This document shows, piece by piece, positions 39,722 through 47,101 of a stretch of DNA of 47,101 nt; position 1 is the stretch's first letter; the number at the start of each line of letters is the position of its first letter. The stretch comes from CAZEDK01 sp964511025 (GTDB lineage Bacteria; Patescibacteriota; Gracilibacteria; UBA1369; GWF2-33-10), in assembly GCA_964511025.1 (NCBI GenBank), contig CAZEDK010000005.1, positions 1 through 47,101 of the forward strand, in the 5' to 3' direction. The position numbers and the translations under genes were made by a program. Below the pieces are notes generated by a model. The model saw only the letters and a list, made by a program, of their open reading frames with translations. It did no database searches and had not been told where the DNA came from.

Positions 39722-42610
39722 TTATATTACATATTTCAGCCACTTGCCTGTTATAGATTTATTGTTTTTTGCAACTTGTTCAGGTGTGCCTTCAGCTATG
39801 ATGTACCCACCCTTGTCCCCACCTTCGGGGCCAAGATCGATGATGTAATCGACACATTTTATTACGTCAAGATTATGTTCGATAGTTAGTACAGTGTTGC
39901 CATTTTCTACAAGTTTTTGCAGAACTTCAAGAAGTTTTTTAATATCATCAAAATGTAGACCAGTTGTAGGTTCGTCTAGCACATAAAAAGTCTTGCCAGT
40001 GGATCTTTTGGAAAGTTCTGTAGATAGCTTAATTCTTTGAGCTTCACCACCAGATAGTGTAGTTGCCGATTGTCCAAGATGAATATAGCCTAAACCTACT
40101 TCGCTTAATGTATGCAGTTTGCTTTTGATTGTTGGTATCGCGTTGAAAAATTCAAGAGCTTCATCGACTGTAAGATTTAATACATCTGCAATATTTTTAC
40201 CGCGATAGATAATTTCTAACGCTTCACGGTTGTATCTTTTCCCATGGCATGTTTCGCATGGCACATAGATATCCGGCAAGAAATGCATTTCAATTTTTCT
40301 TACTCCATCGCCTTGGCAATCTTCACATCTGCCACCTTTTACATTAAAACTAAATCTGCTTGGACTGTAACCTCTCAGTTTGGCTTCCGGAAGTGAGCTG
40401 AATAGTTCTCTGATATCCGTGAAGACTCCAGTATATGTCGCAGGATTGGATCTTGGTGTTCTGCCGATAGGGGATTGATCAATATTAATAATTTTATCTA
40501 GATTTTCTATCCCATTTATTCTTTCATGTTTGCCTGCATGAGTTTTGGCTCGATTAAGTTCTTTTGATAGTGTGCTGACAAGAATATCATTGATTAGACT
40601 TGATTTGCCTGATCCAGAAACCCCTGTAACTCCTACAAAACATCCAAGTGGAATTTTTGCATTTACATTTTTCAAGTTATTTTCAGTTGCGTTGATGATT
40701 TCTACAAATTTGCCATTACCTTTTCTTCTTGTTTTTGGCATATCCATTTTTAATTTTCCGCTCAAATATTGTCCTGTGATGGAGTTTGGATTGTCCATAA
40801 TTTCTTTTGGTGTGCCCTGTGCAATAATCATTCCACCATTTTTACCGGCGCCTGGTCCGATATCTAATATATAATCGGCTTCCAGCATTGTATCTACATC
40901 GTGTTCTACAACTATTACCGTGTTGCCAATATCTCGCAAATTTATTAATGTTTTGATCAATTTTTCGGTGTCGTTTTGATGCAAACCAATAGATGGCTCA
41001 TCAAGAACATATAAAACACCCTGCAGCTGTGCTCCTATTTGAGTTGCCAATCTGATTCTTTGTGATTCACCGCCGGATAGTGTATTTGCCGATCTATTAA
41101 GTGTTAAATAATTCAATCCGACATCTTGTAAAAATTTTAGACGATCAATGGCTTCTTTTATTATAGATTTTGCTATTAAATTTTCGTTTCCAACAAGAGT
41201 CAAAGTTTCAAAAAATATTATTGCATTTTTTACAGAAAGTTCTGTTAAATCTATAATTGATTTTTCGATAATTTTAACTGAAAGCATTTCTTTTTTTAAA
41301 CGTTGACCATTACATTTTGGACATTTGGAAATTTCCATATATCCTTCGATCTTTTTTCTGACGTAATCTGAATCTGTTTCTTTATACCTTCTTTCAAGAT
41401 TTGCAATTACACCTTCAAATTTTGTATTGTATTCTCCATGAAAAGATTCTGACATGCCTTTTGAAAAACTAACTTTATATTTTTTATCTCCTGTGCCGTT
41501 AAAAATTAAATCTATAATTTCTTTATCTAATTCTTTTATAGGTATATGCATTGAAAATTTCTGCACCTTTGCTACTGCGGAAAGTATACTGTTATACCAT
41601 CCCAAATTAGATGTAGTGCCTGACCATGGAGTGATAGCTCCTTCAGCCAAAGTTAAATTGTTGTTTTGAATTATAAGATTTTTATCGACTTCTAATCTGG
41701 TCCCAAGACCGTGACAAGAGTCGCAAGCTCCGTGTGGGCTGTTGAAGGAAAAATTTCTAGGTTCAATTTCAGGTAAATTAACTTCGGAATGGTTTGGACA
41801 TGTAAAATTTTCTGAAAACATTATTTCTTTTTTTGTGTCGTGATCTTGAATGATAATCAGACCATTGCCATATCTGACTGTTGTTTCAACGGAGTCGGCA
41901 AGACGAGTTCTATCCGGATTAGGCATTTCTATTTCATCTCCGTTAGATAATGTTTTTTTTAAATTGTCCAAGTTTTTTATAACAATTCTATCAACAACAA
42001 TTTCTATTGAATGTTTTTTGTTTTCATCGAGATCGGGTATTTCGAGTACGCTATAAATTTCTTTATCAACTCTCACTCTCACAAATCCGTCTTTTTTTAT
42101 TTTTTCAAAAACTTTTTGATGACTTCCTTTTTTGTCTCTAATTATTGGCGCAAGCAGTGCTATTTTTTTACCGTCCTGCATCTTGGAAATTGTTTCTACC
42201 ATTTGACTTACGCTCTGTCTGGATAATTTAGTGTGACAAAATGGACAGTGTGGATGACCAACTTTTGAAAATAATAAGCGTAAATAATCATAAATTTCTG
42301 TTACTGTTCCAACAGTGGATCTTGGGTTATGAGTAGTGGTTTTTTGATCAATTGATATTGCAGGCGATAAACCTTTGATTTCTTCGACTTCAGTTTTTTC
42401 AGTTGATTGCAAAAATTGTCTTGCATACGTTGATAAACTTTCTACATATCTTCTTTGACCTTCAGCATAAATTGTATCAAAAGCAAGAGATGATTTACCT
42501 GAACCGGAAAGCCCCGTAAAAACAGTTAATTTATCTCGAGGTATTTCAACACTGATGTTTTTTAAATTATGAATTTTTGCGCCTTTCACTATGATTTTGT
42601 CGTTTTTCAT
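39722..42610 (-). CDS. uvrA: Excinuclease ABC subunit UvrA
   Basis: UvrA recognises bulky DNA lesions and loads UvrB. The 962 residues contain two ABC ATPase modules: Walker A GLSGSGKSSLAFD (34-46) and GVSGSGKSSLIND (about 666), signatures LSGGESQRIRLATQIG and LSGGEAQRIKLSTELS, and Walker B sites VLDEPSIGLH and VLDEPTTGLH. Zinc-binding cysteine pairs are visible (CPFCHTKLS, CDSCHGLG, CPKCNGQRL, CEDCQGDG, CETCHGK). The length is close to the family norm of about 940-960. It is transcribed opposite to mutL. uvrB and uvrC are not in the window. Confidence 0.98.
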   Translation of the reverse strand: MKNDKIIVKGAKIHNLKNISVEIPRDKLTVFTGLSGSGKSSLAFDTIYAEGQRRYVESLSTYARQFLQSTEKTEVEEIKGLSPAISIDQKTTTHNPRSTVGTVTEIYDYLRLLFSKVGHPHCPFCHTKLSRQSVSQMVETISKMQDGKKIALLAPIIRDKKGSHQKVFEKIKKDGFVRVRVDKEIYSVLEIPDLDENKKHSIEIVVDRIVIKNLDNLKKTLSNGDEIEMPNPDRTRLADSVETTVRYGNGLIIIQDHDTKKEIMFSENFTCPNHSEVNLPEIEPRNFSFNSPHGACDSCHGLGTRLEVDKNLIIQNNNLTLAEGAITPWSGTTSNLGWYNSILSAVAKVQKFSMHIPIKELDKEIIDLIFNGTGDKKYKVSFSKGMSESFHGEYNTKFEGVIANLERRYKETDSDYVRKKIEGYMEISKCPKCNGQRLKKEMLSVKIIEKSIIDLTELSVKNAIIFFETLTLVGNENLIAKSIIKEAIDRLKFLQDVGLNYLTLNRSANTLSGGESQRIRLATQIGAQLQGVLYVLDEPSIGLHQNDTEKLIKTLINLRDIGNTVIVVEHDVDTMLEADYILDIGPGAGKNGGMIIAQGTPKEIMDNPNSITGQYLSGKLKMDMPKTRRKGNGKFVEIINATENNLKNVNAKIPLGCFVGVTGVSGSGKSSLINDILVSTLSKELNRAKTHAGKHERINGIENLDKIINIDQSPIGRTPRSNPATYTGVFTDIRELFSSLPEAKLRGYSPSRFSFNVKGGRCEDCQGDGVRKIEMHFLPDIYVPCETCHGKRYNREALEIIYRGKNIADVLNLTVDEALEFFNAIPTIKSKLHTLSEVGLGYIHLGQSATTLSGGEAQRIKLSTELSKRSTGKTFYVLDEPTTGLHFDDIKKLLEVLQKLVENGNTVLTIEHNLDVIKCVDYIIDLGPEGGDKGGYIIAEGTPEQVAKNNKSITGKWLKYVI

Positions 42611-42734
42611 TTGTTTTAGAAGAAAATTTTTAAAAAAGTACTAGAAAAAAGCATTTAATGAAAATACTTAAATCCAACTAAACTATTTATTCTGCGAAGC
42701 TCATCTTAGCAAATAAAAATCATAAATGCAATGC

Positions 42735-43580
42735 TTATAATCTCTCATTAACTATGTTTTCATAGAGCTTGTGATCTTCTTTTTTGTCAAATAAATATGA
42801 TAAATAAAAATAACCAATTACCAAAAAAGGTATTACGAGTATTGTGAAATCAAGCTCCAAAATGATATTAAATATCGCATGAAGTCCCATTGCAAATAAA
42901 AGCCCTTCTGTTATTTTTTCTTCTTGAAAAATTGTTGAACCTTTCATATGCATAATTTTGTGAAAAATTTTGACAAGCAGTGGTCTTTTTCTACCTATTT
43001 TTTCTTTGTAAATTGGAGATGCAAAGTGTGCTATCCCATAATAATAACCATAAATACCGGAAAATAAGATATGCGCAAAAGTTGAAAAAAGTGACCTGAA
43101 AACAAAAGCAATAATAAGATTTTCGAGACCTTGTCCCCGCCATATAAAGAAAAAATATAAAATATTTTCAACAAAAGCAAAACCCAAAGCTGCGATAATG
43201 CTGTATTCAATTGCATCATCAATATTGTTAAGATTTTTATTGTCAGTGATTTTTACGATTAAATGTTTTAAATATTCTTCCATTATTCCTACGAACATAA
43301 ATGAAAAAATAACACTCATTGGAATAGTTACTATGTCTCCAATTTTTATTAAGTGATGTTGAAAATTATTTAAATAATAAAAAATATTTAGTTCTGGAAA
43401 ATATTGCCAGCTCCATTTATAAAGCATAATTGGAAAAACTGCGACCATTCCCCCAAAAAAAGTTAAAAAAATCCATTTTCTAGGTTCCGGTGCTTTTGTA
43501 TAAAAAAGATAACCCCATACGATTGCAGGAATTAGTGCAAGTAAGATGCTGCCTGTTGTTATTATTAAAGTTAAATTCAT
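42735..43580 (-). CDS. PrsW-family intramembrane metalloprotease
   Basis: The 281-residue membrane protein has about eight TM segments and the PrsW motifs: EEYLKH (the glutamate pair in MFVGIMEEYLKHLIVK), then the Glu/Asn block ALGFAFVENILYFF, and the His-containing FRSLFSTFAHILFSGIYGYY. In Bacillus PrsW cleaves the anti-sigma factor RsiW. Here the substrate is unknown, though an ECF system exists in the window. It lies 28 bases downstream of the HerA/VirB4-like gene on the same strand. Confidence 0.88.
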   Translation of the reverse strand: MNLTLIITTGSILLALIPAIVWGYLFYTKAPEPRKWIFLTFFGGMVAVFPIMLYKWSWQYFPELNIFYYLNNFQHHLIKIGDIVTIPMSVIFSFMFVGIMEEYLKHLIVKITDNKNLNNIDDAIEYSIIAALGFAFVENILYFFFIWRGQGLENLIIAFVFRSLFSTFAHILFSGIYGYYYGIAHFASPIYKEKIGRKRPLLVKIFHKIMHMKGSTIFQEEKITEGLLFAMGLHAIFNIILELDFTILVIPFLVIGYFYLSYLFDKKEDHKLYENIVNERL

Positions 43581-43608
43581 TTTGTAAATTTGCTGTGCGA
43601 GGCTAGCA

Positions 43609-45864
43609 TTAGATTAATGGTGCTGTAAAAACTGGCTCATCGAAATTGCTAAATGTGTTAGCTTGAACACTGTTATTTGATTCTTCTGCAGTAGCTCCTT
43701 CGTCCCAAGTTTTCAATATTTTTTCTACTTCTGCTCTTGGTAGGCAGTATTTAGATCTTGATATATCTCTTATTTCTTTGGAAATATCATTTTTTGGTTC
43801 AGGCATGTCCATACTTACGGCAGAAAAAGCATCTCTTATTTCTCCTTTTACGGAAATTTTTAAATACATTTCTCGCACGGCAAGATTTATAATATCGCGT
43901 TCGCTGAATTTTGGGTTATATTCTCCTGCAAGTACAGTTGCATCTTCAGCTCCAACTCGAAAGCTTACTGTGGAGCCGACGTTGCCAAAGATTGTTTTTC
44001 TTATTTTTTCAGATAACTGTCCCATGAATTGATGGGCAAGAGTTAAGTTGAGTCTGTATTTTCGTGCCTCAGAAAGAATTTCATCAAATGTATCGGTTGC
44101 AAAATTTTGGAATTCATCTACATAGAAATACCAATCAATTCTATTGTCTTCTAAACTGTCTGCTCTGCTCATTGCAGCTTGATATACTTTTGTAATTATT
44201 AGTGAGCCAAGTAATTGAGCATTTTCTTCTCCTAAAATGCCTTTAGGAATTTTCATAAGAAGAATTTTGTTGCCATCCATTATTTCTCGAATATTTAACT
44301 TATTTTGTGGTTGACCTACTATGTTTCTTATGAGATTTGTAGAAACAAATTGTCCAACTTTGTTGAGAAGTGGAGTTATTGCTTCGTTATCAAATTTTTC
44401 ACTCCATCCTGCAAATTCATTTACCCAGAAGTTTTTTACAACAGAATCTTCTATTCTTGCTACTACTTTTTGCCTATAATTCTTATCTGTTAGCATTTTG
44501 AGTATGCTTAAGATAGTAGTGTTTGGAGAATCAAGAAGAGCTAAAGTTGTATATCTCAGTACATGTTCCAAACGTGGAGACCAATTTGTTGTAAATAATT
44601 TTTTAAAGATTTCTATAAATCCTAAAGTGATTCTTACTCTGTATTCTGGTGGTACCTGTTCAAGTGGATTGAATGCAATAGGGAATTCAGTGTCGGTAGG
44701 ATCAAATATTATCACATCATTTTTCCTTTCTTCTGGTATGTATCTGAGTATGTTATCTACTAAATCTCCGTGAGGATCGAGTACTCCAATTCCTTTGCCG
44801 GCTGCAATATCCGCAAGCATAAGAAGTTCAAGCATTTTTGATTTGCCGGAACCGCTTTTGCCTACTATGTATAAATGTCTTCTTCTGTCTTTTCGATAAA
44901 TTCCAAAAGCTGTTTTTTGATTGTGAAAATTTGTAATTCCAAAAAAAGATATTTCATCAGCTTTGCCTTCTTTTGGTAAATCTCTGGGTGGCTCTCCTTT
45001 TCTAGATGTCACGTACACTGTATTTGGTATTTCGTTAGGATCAGGTAGATGATAAAGTGTTGTAAGCTCCTCAGTGGAAAATAAAAATGGTTTTTTAATA
45101 AATTTTAAATTCTTAAAAGTATCTAAAAAACTGTTAATATTGAGTTTATTGGTTTTAAAAGAGTTTTGGTCTAAAGTGTTATATTGTCCGAATGCTTGCG
45201 TTAAGGCATATAATTTCTGATCTGCCTTTTCACTGTTGACAGAAAGGAAAGCAACTTTTATTTCTATCTTGAAATGCCTTTTGTCAGCTTTATTTATAAA
45301 ATGTTGCCTATCTTCTTCTTTTAATCCGGCCTTACCTTTTAATTTGAAATAATTTTTTAATCTAAAGATATTTGATAGACCGATGAAACGCATTTTCATT
45401 CGTCTGATGAAATTAAAAGCCCAATCATCAGGTTGAGATGCGCTGGCAATTTGTATCCACGCTTCCTCGCCTTCTTCTAGTTTTGTGAGTATGGAACCAA
45501 TGCCAGATAAGCTGTCACCCTCAAATGCACTAAAAGTTTTGATTGGATAAATGTCACTTCTGCTCAATCTAATTTCTGCGCATTTAAATCTATTTAATTT
45601 GTTGTTATCTAATTTAGCATAATCGTCTACAATTTCTATTTCGGCATAAGGGTAAGTTGCATATATTTGTCCCTGCACAAGCTCTTTTATTTTTGCCGGA
45701 ACGCGAACATAAAAATATATATGCTGATTATAAGATACTATTTCCCAGCCAATCGTGAAATTGACGGCAGATTCATGCAAATTTACAAGCATTTGTTCAA
45801 ATTTGTTTGCTGAATTTTTTTCAGGTGGGATTTTTATTAATAGTAGATTTATTTTTTCAGGCAT
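43609..45864 (-). CDS. HerA/VirB4-like ATPase (type IV secretion/DNA-translocation type)
   Basis: The 751-residue protein has a long N-terminal region (about 1-300, an alpha/beta domain seen in Patescibacteria homologues) and a C-terminal P-loop ATPase. Walker A is VGKSGSGKSKMLELL (near 335-345). Later come GIGVLDPHGDLVDNIL, Walker B YFYVDEFQNFATD (near 582), and the arginine-finger region NVGSTVSFRVGAEDA. This is the VirD4/TraD/HerA-like domain. No relaxase, pilin or other secretion genes lie nearby, so DNA or protein export remains inference. It starts a two-gene operon with prsW. Confidence 0.88.
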   Translation of the reverse strand: MPEKINLLLIKIPPEKNSANKFEQMLVNLHESAVNFTIGWEIVSYNQHIYFYVRVPAKIKELVQGQIYATYPYAEIEIVDDYAKLDNNKLNRFKCAEIRLSRSDIYPIKTFSAFEGDSLSGIGSILTKLEEGEEAWIQIASASQPDDWAFNFIRRMKMRFIGLSNIFRLKNYFKLKGKAGLKEEDRQHFINKADKRHFKIEIKVAFLSVNSEKADQKLYALTQAFGQYNTLDQNSFKTNKLNINSFLDTFKNLKFIKKPFLFSTEELTTLYHLPDPNEIPNTVYVTSRKGEPPRDLPKEGKADEISFFGITNFHNQKTAFGIYRKDRRRHLYIVGKSGSGKSKMLELLMLADIAAGKGIGVLDPHGDLVDNILRYIPEERKNDVIIFDPTDTEFPIAFNPLEQVPPEYRVRITLGFIEIFKKLFTTNWSPRLEHVLRYTTLALLDSPNTTILSILKMLTDKNYRQKVVARIEDSVVKNFWVNEFAGWSEKFDNEAITPLLNKVGQFVSTNLIRNIVGQPQNKLNIREIMDGNKILLMKIPKGILGEENAQLLGSLIITKVYQAAMSRADSLEDNRIDWYFYVDEFQNFATDTFDEILSEARKYRLNLTLAHQFMGQLSEKIRKTIFGNVGSTVSFRVGAEDATVLAGEYNPKFSERDIINLAVREMYLKISVKGEIRDAFSAVSMDMPEPKNDISKEIRDISRSKYCLPRAEVEKILKTWDEGATAEESNNSVQANTFSNFDEPVFTAPLI

Positions 45865-45944
45865 AGTTTGTCATAGAAGAACGTATATTATTATAACATA
45901 AAGAAGTCTTGAAATATAAGTCAAGATTTGTGTAAGTTAATATT

Positions 45945-47101
45945 ATGTTTCAAGTTTGCAAATATTGTCGAGAAAGTTTTGAAATTTCTGATGCGGAAAA
46001 GATTTTTTGTGAACAATGGTCTGTTCCAATTCCAACCTGCTGTCCAAAAGATCGATTAATAGAGGTAATGGCTTTTCGCAATGAAAACAGGCTCTATGCT
46101 CGGAAGTCTACTTTTAGTGGTAAAGGTATTTTGAGCGCATATCGGCCAAATACGATTTTCCCTGTTTATGAAAATGAAATTTGGTGGGGGGATGATTGGA
46201 ACGGTTTGGATTACGGCAAAGCATTTGATTTTAGTAAAAGTTTTTTTGAACAATTTTTAGATTTACAAAAAGTAGTTCCGAGAGAAGGCACTTCAATTTT
46301 TAATAGTGAAAACTGTGAATATAATAGTCACATAAGAAATTCAAAAAATTGTTATTTGAATTCACTAGTGGCTAACTGTGAAGATGTTTATTATTCACAC
46401 TGGGTTGTGAAAGATAAGGATTTGATAGATTGTCTTTATGTTAATGATTCACAGCTTTGTTATGAATGCATAGATTGTTATAATTTATATAATTGTTTTG
46501 TTCTCCAAGAATCAACGCATTGTAGTGATTCATTTTTTTCATATCAAATTAGAAATTGTAAAAATTGTATTTTTTGTACAAATTTAGATAATAAAAATTT
46601 TTATATTTTTAATAAAGCAGTTAGCAGAATTGAATATGAAGCCATGAAATCCGAAATTTTAAGTGGCTCATATGATAAATGGATGAATTTTTATAAACAA
46701 TTTTTAGATATTGTAAAAAATGCAAAGCATAAATATTTACATGGATTCAATTTCGAAAATTCAAGCGGTGATCATATTTATAATTCAAAAAATTGTAATA
46801 ATTGCTTTGATTGTCATAATTCTGAAGATTGTTTTAACAGTGCTTCGTTGGGCGACAGTAAAAATGTTTACGATTCGTATTCTGTAGGATGGCCAGGATG
46901 TGAATTGGTCTATAAATCGTGTGTAGTAAGGGGGTCGACAGACATTGCTTTTTCTAATTATATTTGGTTTTCAAGTGATCTTCGCTATTGTGATAGTTGC
47001 GTTTCATGTCAAAATTGTTTTGGTTGCATAGGCCTGAAACACAAAAAATATTGTATTCTCAACAAACAATATACGAAAGAAGAATATGAGGAGTTGGTGG
47101 T
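45945..47101 (+). CDS. Cys-rich NC-repeat protein, incomplete at the right edge
   Basis: The frame from ATG 45945 is open to the window end (385 codons plus 2 bases). The N-terminus is a zinc-ribbon-like segment (CKYCRESFEI, then CEQW and CCPKD). This is followed by many short repeats of the type N-C-x2-C or S-x-N-C with Tyr/Asn (SENCEYNSHIRNSKNCYLNS, SKNCNNCFDCHNSEDC, CDSCVSCQNCFGC). The pattern suggests a parallel beta-helix rich in cysteine, a protein class I associate with Candidate Phyla Radiation genomes and of unknown function. It is transcribed divergently from the HerA/VirB4-like gene. Confidence 0.85.
   Translation, partial: MFQVCKYCRESFEISDAEKIFCEQWSVPIPTCCPKDRLIEVMAFRNENRLYARKSTFSGKGILSAYRPNTIFPVYENEIWWGDDWNGLDYGKAFDFSKSFFEQFLDLQKVVPREGTSIFNSENCEYNSHIRNSKNCYLNSLVANCEDVYYSHWVVKDKDLIDCLYVNDSQLCYECIDCYNLYNCFVLQESTHCSDSFFSYQIRNCKNCIFCTNLDNKNFYIFNKAVSRIEYEAMKSEILSGSYDKWMNFYKQFLDIVKNAKHKYLHGFNFENSSGDHIYNSKNCNNCFDCHNSEDCFNSASLGDSKNVYDSYSVGWPGCELVYKSCVVRGSTDIAFSNYIWFSSDLRYCDSCVSCQNCFGCIGLKHKKYCILNKQYTKEEYEELV

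Noticed and set aside
43609..45864. The HerA/VirB4-like ATPase as a marker of an integrative conjugative element
   Set aside because: No relaxase, integrase, pilin or mating-pair genes are nearby, and similar stand-alone genes are common in Patescibacteria.
1..47101. Alternative genetic code with UGA read as glycine, as in Gracilibacteria
   Set aside because: TGA acts as a natural stop in tight overlaps (hicB/hicA at 4100-4103, GT2/sugar-transferase at 16688-16691) and at the ends of rfbB and the ligase. Reading through would disrupt these junctions.

Overview
The window is an AT-rich bacterial chromosome segment, densely packed with genes. No gene-free stretch is longer than about 250 bases. 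TGA works as a stop, for example in ATGA stop/start overlaps at hicB/hicA and at two polysaccharide genes, so the standard bacterial code applies. Several features fit a Candidate Phyla Radiation (Patescibacteria) bacterium, perhaps Peregrinibacteria-like: start codons with almost no Shine-Dalgarno sequence, a VirB4/HerA-like ATPase next to a PrsW protease, a Cys-rich NC-repeat protein, DUF4349, DUF378 and DUF4143 proteins, and many small toxin-antitoxin modules. This placement is inference only. No rRNA, tRNA or CRISPR array was recognised. A run of ten N at 12390-12399 marks an assembly gap inside a helicase gene.

Left part (1-10.1 kb). folE-recR is followed by a hypothetical gene with an A9G10 tract and by a winged-helix/phosphoribosyltransferase fusion lying between a relic pdxT tail and the intact pdxT. 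Next come hicBA, a 160-bp inverted-repeat element, a DUF296 gene, dinJ-yafQ, a BASS-type transporter, a small membrane protein and pdxS. A glycosyltransferase, a thioredoxin-like protein and thpR complete the block. PdxS and PdxT together make pyridoxal 5'-phosphate, but here their genes are about 3 kb apart with mobile-type cargo between them.

Centre (10.1-25.4 kb). A UvrD-type helicase fused to a RecB/Cas4-type nuclease is followed by a surface-polysaccharide locus: an O-antigen ligase/polymerase with TPRs, a sugar-phosphate transferase, GT2 and GT4 glycosyltransferases, and an rfbD-C-B-A operon for dTDP-L-rhamnose. Two DUF4143 ATPases are lodged around a displaced rfbA tail.

Right part (25.4-47.1 kb). 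A divergent ECF-sigma regulon controls, by inference, a secreted protein and two membrane proteins. It is followed by a DsbA-like oxidoreductase, a ProA-like dehydrogenase, a broken hicBA, trmB, a DUF378 protein and a run of DNA-processing and repair genes (comM, mutS, mutL, uvrA). A phd-relE module lies between mutL and uvrA. The window ends with prsW, the HerA/VirB4-like ATPase and an incomplete Cys-rich protein.

The most unusual theme is small-scale remodelling of ordinary genes. Gene 3' ends are displaced by inserted cargo genes (rfbA, pdxT and an EamA transporter). Four GC-rich palindromic units and several 7-8-nt microrepeat tracts sit in frame inside proteins. A two-copy inverted-repeat element abuts or supplies gene ends. 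The other strong lead is a mirror-symmetric pair of predicted ECF promoters at 26101-26173.
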